A DNA stretch of 9,655 bases. Source: Eubacteriales bacterium. GTDB lineage: Bacteria > Bacillota > Clostridia > Acetivibrionales > STF1-152. Location: the NCBI GenBank assembly GCA_028703215.1, contig JAQVNH010000025.1:1-9655 (forward strand). Direction: 5' to 3'. This document shows, piece by piece, positions 1 through 6,778 of the stretch; position 1 is the stretch's first letter; each line of letters opens with the position of its first letter. The translations under genes were made by a program, and so were the position numbers. Under the pieces are notes generated by a model that saw only the letters and a list, made by a program, of their open reading frames with translations, searched no databases and was not told where the DNA came from.

Positions 1-1365
1 CGACACACCCGCAAGGATCGCGTCGCCATAAGGAGCTCCGGCTCTGCTTTTTACAAGCACAGTCGGAATATCGAAAACGTCCGTGATGATCCTTCTCCAA
101 ACCTTGCTTCTTGCGCCCCCTTCGTTCAGGACGATAGGATAATTGATTTTTCTGCCGGTATCCTTAATGATCCGGAAAGAATCATACAGTGCGTATGCAA
201 CCGATTCCATGGCCGCTCTCACAAGATGTTTCTTTGAATGCGACAGCGACAGGCCAAAAACCACTCCTCTTGCGTAGTTGTCCCAGATAGGCGTTCTTTC
301 TCCCATGAGATACGGCAGCATTATCAGACCGTCGCTGCCCGGGTCGATCTGCTCCGCTTCCATGTCCATGAATTGGTAAGCGTTAATGTTAACAAGCTTT
401 TCCATTTCTGTTTCGACCTGCGAAAAATTATCCCTGAGATATCTCAGAAGCTGTCCCCCGGTCGTGGTTGTCGGGATCGTGATATATGTGTCTCTTGATC
501 CTATCGTGTATGCGCAGGCGATCATGCTTTCCTGGAAGTTGCGGTCCTTGTGGATAATGCCGAAATTTCCGCAGGTCCCGAGGTTCATCTGAATATCGCC
601 CTCTTCGACCGCTCCGCCGCCTATCCATCCCGCGTTGCAGTCCACCTGGCCCGCCGCCACCGGGATTCCGGCTCTCAAACCTGTTTGGGCAGCTGCCGCG
701 GCAGTCACTTCACCGACGATTTCATCACATGGATAAATATCCGGCATCAGTCCCATGTCTATTCCGATCTTATTCATCAGACCCTTGTTGAAATCCTCTT
801 TGAGAATATCATAGGCGACCCCGTAAAAAGCTCCGGAAGAATTGTTCATAGTTGCTCTTCCGGTGAGCTTCAATCTTATGTATCCGTCGATGGTAAGCGC
901 CTTGTAAATATTTTTGAATTCCGCCGGCCTGTTGTTCTTCTCCCACATAAGATTGACTATAAGGGGATGATCATCCAGTCTGTTTGCGGATATGTCGAAT
1001 ATCCTGTCCTCGCCGATATTGTCTTTTAGCCATTGGACTTCGTTTACGGCCCTTCGGTCCATTAGATTATATGCTCTATGCACCGGTTTGTGATCCTTGT
1101 CGACAAGCACTACGGATGGCAATGCTGATGAGGTCCCGATACCTTTGATGTGCGAAGCGTCTATTCCGGCTTTGGCGATGCACTCTTTTATTAGCTCGCA
1201 GGCAACCGGCCAGTACTCATCGGCGTCATGCTCCGACCATCCGGGTTTGTCAGTAAAGATCCTGTATTCCCGGAAAGAATAACCGAGCACATTGGCTTCG
1301 CTGTCGATTATGCAGGCCTTCGCGCCGCCGGTGCCATAGTCGATACCAAGCAAATATTCAGGCAA
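1..1365 (-). CDS. FGGY-family carbohydrate kinase, xylulokinase-like (C-terminus cut by window edge)
   Basis: ATP-dependent kinase expected to phosphorylate a ketose or polyol in the cytoplasm. The frame is open from position 1 to a TTG codon at 1363-1365. I chose this start because AGGAG lies 8 nt upstream and the protein begins PEYLLGIDYGTGGAK, the FGGY N-terminal phosphate-binding motif (residues 7-16). Other visible marks are GWSEHDADEYW (about 48-58), MDRRA (about 108-112), GQVDCN with the likely catalytic Asp at about 242, GGARSKVWRRI (416-426) in the ATP-binding half, and GDAILAG just before the edge. 455 codons are visible; family members are usually near 500, so roughly 50 residues are missing. 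It lies 122 bp downstream of a sugar isomerase on the same strand and probably phosphorylates that enzyme's product. FGGY kinases differ in substrate (xylulose, ribulose, fuculose and others), and I cannot assign one. Family call is firm; substrate is unknown. Confidence 0.93.
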   Translation of the reverse strand, partial: MPEYLLGIDYGTGGAKACIIDSEANVLGYSFREYRIFTDKPGWSEHDADEYWPVACELIKECIAKAGIDASHIKGIGTSSALPSVVLVDKDHKPVHRAYNLMDRRAVNEVQWLKDNIGEDRIFDISANRLDDHPLIVNLMWEKNNRPAEFKNIYKALTIDGYIRLKLTGRATMNNSSGAFYGVAYDILKEDFNKGLMNKIGIDMGLMPDIYPCDEIVGEVTAAAAAQTGLRAGIPVAAGQVDCNAGWIGGGAVEEGDIQMNLGTCGNFGIIHKDRNFQESMIACAYTIGSRDTYITIPTTTTGGQLLRYLRDNFSQVETEMEKLVNINAYQFMDMEAEQIDPGSDGLIMLPYLMGERTPIWDNYARGVVFGLSLSHSKKHLVRAAMESVAYALYDSFRIIKDTGRKINYPIVLNEGGARSKVWRRIITDVFDIPTVLVKSRAGAPYGDAILAGVS

Positions 1366-1487
1366 TTTTATCTCTCCTGTTCTGATTTCAAGATTACAGT
1401 CTTCCTTTCATTCCTGTTCCGATCTGATCTTTTTGGGATCCGCACTGTCCTCTGAAATCAATGAATTCCTGGATTAAAATATTTTTT

Positions 1488-2906
1488 TTATTTGTCGCCG
1501 TGTCTGTAAACATCCCAGCCAAGATAATTTGAGAAAGCTTCTTCAAGTACGTCCGCGCAAAGTGATCTGCTCATTGCCACGTGATGTTCAAATCCTTCCT
1601 TGCAGATAAACTTCAGCAGGTCTTGAAGTTCAGGTATTTTGCAAACAGCGATCCCGCCGTCCAGCCCCGCAGGGTCGTTCGTGAATTCTCCTTCGCCGAT
1701 ATACGCTCTGATTTTACCGCTGGCGTCGTCCGTGTCGATTTTTGCATAAGTCATTGGACCGGCTGCAACATTTGCCTTGCATGCCCCGAAACAATTTTCG
1801 GGTCCGAGCGATTTGCCCAGAACATCAAGGTTGGACATCTCAAAATCGCGTCCTATAAAGCTTTTCGGAAAGCTCGAGCAGTGAGTGTTTATACATTTAT
1901 TTCTGTCATCCATATAGTTGTTGTTCCAGTCAAGATAACCCGAGGGCTCTCCCGAAGCGAGAAAAAGGGCATACATGCTGAGCGCTCCGACCACATCCAT
2001 CTCGCAAGCGCTTGGCATACCATGCTCTCCCATGTAGCTCATCGAGCCGCAAACAGCGCAGCCGTAATTTTCCTGAACAGAACTCCAGCAAGCTACTGCG
2101 GAAGCGACGCAAGCGTTCTCTTCCAGCCACTTTTCCATTGCCAAGCCGATCCTGGCCTGCTTTTCGATCTTATCTTCCTTGATGTAGGAAGGGATATTTC
2201 CGTATTTTTTTAATTCTGATATCCTTTCGGCGACTTTCTGCGTGTCGGACATGTTTTTTGCCGAAGCTATTATCTCTGACATATCCACTACCTGCGTGGT
2301 TATCCCCGAGGACTGAAGCAGTTTTTCTGAAAATCGAACTGTCCGGAATGCGTTCGGCCTGGCGCCGATGGCTCCCAGCCTGGCTTCTCTTACACCTTTG
2401 ACTACCCGGCATATTTTATCAAAATTCTTAATATCCTTTGTAAAGGCATCGCTGCTTATGGCACATGTATGATATGTCGTATCCGTAAATTTTATATTGC
2501 TTTGTCTTAAGTTGTTGCATACCGAGATCTTTCCGCAAAATGCATCGCGCCTGTTGTCCAGTCCCAGTTTCCCGTTCTCGTCAAGGTCATCGTCACAAGC
2601 CTGAACGAGCACCGGCACATTTAAATGAGCGTTTTCGATGGCCGTCACTACAGCTATTTCGTCTCCAAAATTTGGAAGTATGACGATTATTCCCTGGATT
2701 TTATCTCTGTTGTCGCTGAACAGTTTAGCCAGTTTTTTAGAATCTTCATGACTTTCGATGGCTCCGTACCTTGTTTCCTGCTCGGGAAGGATTATTGACT
2801 CATGGCCCATTTTCTCCAACTTCTCAAGTATCTGCTTCCTTGCAGTTTCCGCAAGCTTTCCCGGGAAAAATCCCCTTGTTGTTACGATCACGCCAAAAGT
2901 GGACAT
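1488..2906 (-). CDS. L-fucose/L-arabinose isomerase superfamily protein
   Basis: Probable metal-dependent aldose-ketose isomerase, 472 aa. The ATG start is backed by a very strong SD (AGGAGGAG) a few bases upstream. The N-terminal part (about 1-170) looks like the alpha/beta domain of this superfamily, with a VQACDDDLDE segment near 101-110. The catalytic region carries the metal-ligand pattern expected from FucI: Glu279 in SSVQEN, Asp304 in CEMDVVGAL, and a His at 441/442 in FEHHVAM. The Glu-to-Asp spacing (25) is close to that of E. coli FucI (Glu337 to Asp361). HCSSFP at 342-347 is another conserved-looking block. It is shorter than E. coli FucI (about 590 aa), so it belongs to the shorter divergent members rather than true FucI. 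It precedes an FGGY kinase and has its own sigma70-type promoter, suggesting a two-gene catabolic operon whose remainder lies off the left edge. The sugar substrate is not determinable here. Confidence 0.85.
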   Translation of the reverse strand: MSTFGVIVTTRGFFPGKLAETARKQILEKLEKMGHESIILPEQETRYGAIESHEDSKKLAKLFSDNRDKIQGIIVILPNFGDEIAVVTAIENAHLNVPVLVQACDDDLDENGKLGLDNRRDAFCGKISVCNNLRQSNIKFTDTTYHTCAISSDAFTKDIKNFDKICRVVKGVREARLGAIGARPNAFRTVRFSEKLLQSSGITTQVVDMSEIIASAKNMSDTQKVAERISELKKYGNIPSYIKEDKIEKQARIGLAMEKWLEENACVASAVACWSSVQENYGCAVCGSMSYMGEHGMPSACEMDVVGALSMYALFLASGEPSGYLDWNNNYMDDRNKCINTHCSSFPKSFIGRDFEMSNLDVLGKSLGPENCFGACKANVAAGPMTYAKIDTDDASGKIRAYIGEGEFTNDPAGLDGGIAVCKIPELQDLLKFICKEGFEHHVAMSRSLCADVLEEAFSNYLGWDVYRHGDK

Positions 2907-2967
2907 ATCTCTCCTCCTAAATATTTATAAGGCTATGCCAGTGAAACCGATGCTTCGGCTCTGTTAT

Positions 2968-2996
2968 AGAATAGCATTTTAACTCGGCATTTTCAA
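2968..2996 (-). promoter_or_regulatory. sigma70/sigmaA-type promoter for the isomerase-kinase operon
   Basis: On the minus strand, TTGAAA (2991-2996) is followed after exactly 17 bp by TATTCT (2968-2973), with TGC directly before the -10, giving an extended -10. Transcription would start near 2961 and leave a leader of about 55 nt. The leader contains a short hairpin (CCGA-AGCA-TCGG, about 2948-2959) before the SD. I saw no convincing operator or cre site. Confidence 0.6.
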
Positions 2997-3133
2997 GGAA
3001 GCACGGGCTTTACTCTGATGCTATGATTGCTCATTTGAGAGACGGATCAGAAGGTGAGTGCCCTGCCTCATAAAATGTACGGACAGGTTATTCATTTTTT
3101 CCCTCTGAGCTCATCGGAAGGGAGAAGTACTCC

Positions 3134-4213
3134 TTATATATTGAATCTGAAATTGACTATGTCGCCGTCTTTGATAATGTATTCCTTGCCTTCAAGTCTT
3201 ACTAGGCCTTTTTCCCTGGCTTTTTGCATCGAGCCCGTTTTCCTGAAATCTTCGAATGCCACAACTTCAGCCCGGATAAATCCTCTTTCTATATCCGAGT
3301 GGATCTTTCCGCCGGCTTCCTTTGCAGAGATCCCTTTTCTTACCGGCCATGCCCTTACCTCATCTGCTCCGTCGGTCAAAAAAGATATCAGTCCGAGGAA
3401 GTCGTACATTACAGACGCGAGCCGTCCTGTGCCGGTTTCAGTGATTCCAAGGTCTTCCATGAATAATTTTTTGTCTTCTTCTTCCAGACGGCTTATTTCA
3501 AGCTCCGTTCCGGCGCATATTTCAAGGCACGGAACGCCTCTTTCTTTTGAATATCTTTGAATTTCTCCTTTTTGAGGGTATTCGCCTGATCTGAACTGCT
3601 GTTCGTCAAGATTCAGCAGCAAAACCAGTGGCCTTTCAGTCAAAAAACTGAATGATTTAAGATACTGCATTTCTTCTTCGGTCAGTCCGACGCTTGTTAT
3701 ATGTTTTCCTTCTTCAAGCGCTCCTTTGCACTTTTTTAGAATATCCATCTCGTTTTGCATGTCTTTGGTGATTTTATTTGATTTTTCAATCCTGCTTATC
3801 CGATTTTCCACTATTGAAAGATCGCTGAACAGAATCTCCGTGTTTATTGTCTCAATGTCCCTTATCGGATCTATGCTGCCCTCGACATGGAAAACCTCGT
3901 CGTTTCTGAATAATCTTGCCACAAGAACCAGCGCGTCGACCTGTCTGACGGATTCAAGAAAAGGGTTCGCGGAGGCTGACGAGCTTCCGGCTGAGGCAAA
4001 TCCCTTGATATCGGTCACTTCTATCGTCGCATAGGTTGTTTTTCGTGGATTGTATACGCTTGAGAGGTAATCTATCCTATCGTCCGGAATCTTTGCTATT
4101 CCTGTATTGGCGGTAGTTTTGCCCGACGCCGCGGCATCTGCCGATATATTTGTCAGCAGGCTGAATATTGTGGTTTTTCCTGAAGCAGGAAGCCCTATTA
4201 GTCCAATTTTCAT
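3134..4213 (-). CDS. Divergent YchF/OLA1-type P-loop NTPase with TGS domain
   Basis: Obg-HflX superfamily nucleotide-binding protein, 359 aa, cytoplasmic. Start is ATG 4211-4213; AGGAG sits just upstream, so the earlier in-frame TTG (4223-4225) would place the SD inside the gene. Order: Walker A GLPASGKT (7-14), G3 DIKG (68-71), FLESVRQVDALVLVARLF (85-102), GSIDPIRDIETINTE (112-126), a helical insert (about 130-190), noncanonical G4 NLDE (201-204), and a C-terminal TGS-like domain (about 285-357) ending IIKDGDIVNFRFN. The NxxE G4 and C-terminus match YchF, which in known members binds ATP as well as GTP and associates with ribosomes. Differences from canonical YchF: Walker A lacks the usual NVGKS, the YPF-TIxPN switch-I block is missing, and a Ser/Ala-rich stretch follows G3 where YchF has a Gly-rich loop. 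It is likely a paralogue rather than housekeeping YchF. It lies 77 bp after the aminomutase and may be cotranscribed with it. Confidence 0.88.
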   Translation of the reverse strand: MKIGLIGLPASGKTTIFSLLTNISADAAASGKTTANTGIAKIPDDRIDYLSSVYNPRKTTYATIEVTDIKGFASAGSSSASANPFLESVRQVDALVLVARLFRNDEVFHVEGSIDPIRDIETINTEILFSDLSIVENRISRIEKSNKITKDMQNEMDILKKCKGALEEGKHITSVGLTEEEMQYLKSFSFLTERPLVLLLNLDEQQFRSGEYPQKGEIQRYSKERGVPCLEICAGTELEISRLEEEDKKLFMEDLGITETGTGRLASVMYDFLGLISFLTDGADEVRAWPVRKGISAKEAGGKIHSDIERGFIRAEVVAFEDFRKTGSMQKAREKGLVRLEGKEYIIKDGDIVNFRFNI

Positions 4214-4234
4214 AATTCTCCTCAAAAACCCAAC

Positions 4235-4274
4235 CAGGTTTAGTGGTCTTAAAATATTAAGACCACTAAACCTG
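4235..4274. repeat. Perfect 18-bp-stem palindrome between KamA and GTPase genes
   Basis: The arm CAGGTTTAGTGGTCTTAA pairs perfectly with its inverse across a 4-nt AATA centre, giving an 18-bp stem. No uninterrupted T tract follows it on either strand (on the minus strand the next bases are GTTGGGTTTTTG), so it is not a textbook intrinsic terminator. The right side continues CCTGTCCCC, and a third copy of the TGGTCTT heptamer lies at 4281-4287, allowing an alternative hairpin. It may be a REP-like mobile palindrome, an mRNA stability or processing element, or an atypical terminator. The structure is certain; its role is not. Confidence 0.85.
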
Positions 4275-4290
4275 TCCCCATGGTCTTTTC

Positions 4291-5448
4291 TTAAGTTTTT
4301 CCTGTGACATTCGGGTATGTGTAGAACTCGCCCTTATAATTTCGCATAACCGCCTGGTCGGAGTTTATGGAAACAAGGTACTCGGGATTTATCGGTATCT
4401 TCCCTCCGCCCATCGGCGCGTCGATAACAAATGTCGGGACCGCGTAACCGGAGATGTATCCGCGAAGGCTTCTCATTATCTCGATCCCCTGCTCGACTGG
4501 AGTCCTGAAATGCCCGATCCCCTCAGCAACATCACACTGATATAAATAATAAGGCCTGACTCTGATTTTAACAAGTCTAGTATACAACTCTTTCAGTATT
4601 CCCGCATTATCGTTTACGCCTTTAAGCAGCACATTCTGGTTGCCCAGGGGAATGCCCGCATCCACTATCATTTCACAAGCCCTGGCTGACTCTTCGGTTA
4701 TCTCCTTTGGATGATTGAAATGAGTGTTTATCCAGATCGGATGGTATTTTCTCAGCATCTGAAGAAGCTCATGCGTTATCTTCATCGGAAGCACTACCGG
4801 AACGCGGGTGCCGATCCTGATGATCTCAACATGGGGGATTTTCCTCAATCGCGATATAATGTTTTCAAGCTTGCCTTCCGGCAGCATCAGAGGGTCTCCT
4901 CCGGAGAGAAGCACATCTCTTATCGCAGTATTTTGCCTGATATATTCAAGCGCGTTTACAACAGCCTCTTCCGATATGGAACAGTCTGTTTTTCCCACAA
5001 GACGCCTTCTGGTGCAGTGCCTGCAATACATGGCGCATTTGTCGGTGAGCAGGAAAAGTACTCTGTCGGGGTAGCGGTGAACTATATTGCTAACCGGCGA
5101 TTGCTCGACTTCCGCCAGAGGATCGCTGAGCTCGCCCGGATTTTTACGGAGCTCGTTTTTTGTCGGTATGCACTGCTGCCTTATCGGGCATCCCGGGTCA
5201 TTGACATTCATAAGCGATGCATAGTATGGCGTAATAGACATTCTGAACCTTTCAAGGCACATGTCTATCTGCTTTTGCTCATCGGCGCCAATACCGAAAA
5301 TATCCTTCAGTTGCGAAGCTGTGGTGATCCTGTTTGCCAGCTGCCATTTCCAGTCATTCCATTTTTCATCCTCAACATCTCTCCATACGGCAGGTCTGCT
5401 GTTTTTTGCAATTCGATTGTTTATAATTTCTTTAGTGGTTTGTGTCAT
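4291..5448 (-). CDS. kamA: L-lysine 2,3-aminomutase (radical SAM, PLP-dependent)
   Basis: Converts L-lysine to L-beta-lysine using a [4Fe-4S] cluster, S-adenosylmethionine and PLP. 385 aa; ATG start with GGAAG upstream. Compared from memory with the Clostridium subterminale enzyme, residues align at a constant offset of 13: cluster cysteines C138, C142 and C145 in CAMYCRHC; R147; the two lysine-side-chain aspartates D306 (YQCD) and D343 (VIDAP); and PLP lysine K350 in DAPMGGGK. Glutamate 2,3-aminomutases replace these two aspartates, so lysine is the likely substrate. The protein stops soon after YKGEFYTY, before the C-terminal cysteine cluster that binds zinc in the Clostridium enzyme (about 416 aa). 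A Cys at the position matching C268 is also absent. It starts 12 bp after the ATP-grasp ligase gene, in an apparent operon. The ablB acetyltransferase and lysine fermentation genes (kamDE, kdd, kce) are not in the window. Family call is firm; the pathway is open. Confidence 0.93.
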   Translation of the reverse strand: MTQTTKEIINNRIAKNSRPAVWRDVEDEKWNDWKWQLANRITTASQLKDIFGIGADEQKQIDMCLERFRMSITPYYASLMNVNDPGCPIRQQCIPTKNELRKNPGELSDPLAEVEQSPVSNIVHRYPDRVLFLLTDKCAMYCRHCTRRRLVGKTDCSISEEAVVNALEYIRQNTAIRDVLLSGGDPLMLPEGKLENIISRLRKIPHVEIIRIGTRVPVVLPMKITHELLQMLRKYHPIWINTHFNHPKEITEESARACEMIVDAGIPLGNQNVLLKGVNDNAGILKELYTRLVKIRVRPYYLYQCDVAEGIGHFRTPVEQGIEIMRSLRGYISGYAVPTFVIDAPMGGGKIPINPEYLVSINSDQAVMRNYKGEFYTYPNVTGKT

Positions 5449-5460
5449 TTCTTCCGCCCC

Positions 5461-6495
5461 CTACACTATCTGCGCCATGTGATATCTCTTCAGCGCGCTG
5501 TTCAGAACCAATTTGATCAATTCCTTGTGACTTATCCCGCAAAATTCCGCGATCATCGGATAGTCGCTGTATCCCGGAGCCAGGCCCGGCAGGGGGTTGA
5601 TCTCAATAAAATAGATTTCGCCCTGAGTTGACATTCTAAAGTCAATTCTGGCAAAATCCCTGCATTCAAGCACTTTGAATATTTTTTTTGCCGCTGAGAT
5701 CAGTTTTTCTTCCTGTCCTGCCTCAAACTTTGCGGGGCAGTGATAATCTATGTATTTTTTATAATTTCTCTTCACGTTATAACTGTATATCCGGTTCTTT
5801 CTCTCTTTGCTTCTGTAGCTTATCTCCATCGGAGAAAAAACCCTCAGATCATCTCCGTTTCCGACAAGCCCTACAGTGAACTCTCTGCCGGAGATAAATT
5901 CCTCTATCAGCATTGACTGCCCGTAGGCGGCAAAATTTATCCCGAGAACCTTTTTAAGTTCTTCCGGGTTGTCGGCAAGAGCAATATCCGAAATCCCCTT
6001 GCTTGAGCCCTCGGCATTTGGCTTGACTATCACCGGATATTTCAGCCTGCTGCTTATCCTCATACCGGGGTCGCTTATTATCTGAAATTTTGGTGTTTTG
6101 ATTTTATATGTTGAGAGCAGACGCTTCGCCAATGCTTTATCAAGAGCAACGCACAGCGTAGTCTCATCCGAACCGACAAACGGTATTCTTAAAAAATTAA
6201 GCAGTGCGGGAACCTGTGCCTCCCTGCCTCTGCCATATATTCCTTCAGCGATGTTGAAGACTATATCCGTTTTAGCAGTCGACAATTTTTTGAGGATTCC
6301 TTCATCAGCCTCGAGAAGTTCAACTTTGCAGTTGAGCTTTTCCAGCGCTCTCTTTATTGCGTTTATTGTTTCAATATTGTCATATTCCGCTTCGAGGTCT
6401 TCAACCTCGGATTTTATGCCTTTTTTGTGATTGTACGCCAACCCGACTTTATAACTTCCGTCAGGTAATGGGTCGGGGGTTTCCTGGATTTCCAT
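5461..6495 (-). CDS. ATP-grasp ligase, D-Ala-D-Ala-ligase-like
   Basis: Cytoplasmic carboxylate-amine ligase of the ATP-grasp fold, 344 aa from ATG 6493-6495. AGGAG lies 10 nt upstream; a TTG one codon earlier is equally possible, while an earlier GTG (6511-6513) would overlap the SD. Visible: an N-terminal domain (about 15-115) with VFNIAEGIYGRGREAQVPALL; ALDKALAK (117-124); the phosphate-binding loop VKPNAEGSSKGI (157-168); IEEFISGREFTVG (197-209); ARIDF with D285; and FIEINPLPG with E298 and N300 as Mg ligands. Compared with true Ddl, the HG-x-x-GEDG-type segment is replaced by EGIYGRGREAQ, EINTLPGMT is replaced by EINPLPGLAP, and the Ddl N-terminal Gly-Gly-x-Ser block is not evident. Automatic annotation as D-alanine--D-alanine ligase would probably be wrong. 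It is the first gene of a unit with kamA (12-bp gap), which suggests a beta-lysine-related substrate (inference). Fold confident; reaction unknown. Confidence 0.85.
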   Translation of the reverse strand: MEIQETPDPLPDGSYKVGLAYNHKKGIKSEVEDLEAEYDNIETINAIKRALEKLNCKVELLEADEGILKKLSTAKTDIVFNIAEGIYGRGREAQVPALLNFLRIPFVGSDETTLCVALDKALAKRLLSTYKIKTPKFQIISDPGMRISSRLKYPVIVKPNAEGSSKGISDIALADNPEELKKVLGINFAAYGQSMLIEEFISGREFTVGLVGNGDDLRVFSPMEISYRSKERKNRIYSYNVKRNYKKYIDYHCPAKFEAGQEEKLISAAKKIFKVLECRDFARIDFRMSTQGEIYFIEINPLPGLAPGYSDYPMIAEFCGISHKELIKLVLNSALKRYHMAQIV

Positions 6496-6549
6496 CAATC
6501 TCACACTCCTCACTTTATTTCACGTCAAAACGTGGATTAAATCACGATT

Positions 6550-6558
6550 ATTATAGCA
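6550..6558 (-). promoter_or_regulatory. Extended -10 promoter for the ATP-grasp/kamA unit
   Basis: The minus strand reads TGCTATAAT, a consensus -10 hexamer with an extended -10 TGN. At the 17-bp position upstream (6573-6578) the sequence is ATTTCA, a poor -35, so activity would rest on the extended -10 or an activator. The ATG at 6495 lies about 55 nt downstream. A second consensus TATAAT occurs at 6622-6627 without a properly spaced -35. Confidence 0.55.
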
Positions 6559-6562
6559 GAAT

Positions 6563-6587
6563 CCTATATAAATGAAATGCCTATATA
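6563..6587. repeat. Direct repeat CCTATATA flanking the -35 position
   Basis: Two copies of CCTATATA (6563-6570 and 6580-6587) are spaced 17 bp start to start and bracket the weak -35 of the ATP-grasp promoter. Further upstream an imperfect inverted repeat pairs GCATTGCACAAT (6593-6604) with ATTGTGATGC (6632-6641). They could be regulator sites, but short AT-rich repeats also arise by chance. I see nothing else in the 6514-6778 gap: no small gene and no convincing terminator for the MFS gene. Confidence 0.3.
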
Positions 6588-6778
6588 GAGCGGCATTGCA
6601 CAATTTTCTCCGTTTTGTGGCATTATAGCGGATTGTGATGCGCATATATCGCCAAGGATACTTTTTTTTGCTGTTTTCGCTGTTTTATGAAATATCGGAA
6701 TGATAATTTTGAATGTAATAGAATATTAATATTTTTAATCGCTTGTTTAGCGGATAAAAGAGTGAGTTTTGTGTCTTT

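Noticed and set aside
238..1455. Several plus-strand open frames opposite the FGGY kinase
   Set aside because: The minus frame encodes every expected FGGY motif without interruption, so the plus-strand frames are shadows.
3081..3089. GGACAGGTT as a second copy of the 4235-4274 palindrome
   Set aside because: Only about nine bases match and there is no inverted partner nearby; likely chance.
4235..4274. Palindrome as a standard intrinsic terminator
   Set aside because: No T run directly follows the stem on either strand, and the stem is AT-rich near the loop rather than GC-rich.
4291..5448. EpmB-type EF-P beta-lysylation enzyme
   Set aside because: The lysine-binding aspartates and N-terminal region match free-lysine aminomutases, and no EpmA-like synthetase or efp gene is in the window.
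4291..5448. Glutamate 2,3-aminomutase
   Set aside because: D306 and D343, the lysine-specific aspartates, are both present; glutamate enzymes replace them.
4711..5631. Long plus-strand open frame (306 codons) opposite kamA and the ATP-grasp gene
   Set aside because: It overlaps two well-recognised minus-strand genes, its translation resembles no family, and it is rich in Arg, His and Phe as expected from antisense reading.
6731..6778. Terminator downstream of the MFS gene
   Set aside because: Only a 4-5 bp stem (CGCT-AAACA-AGCG) is present, with no T tract after it.
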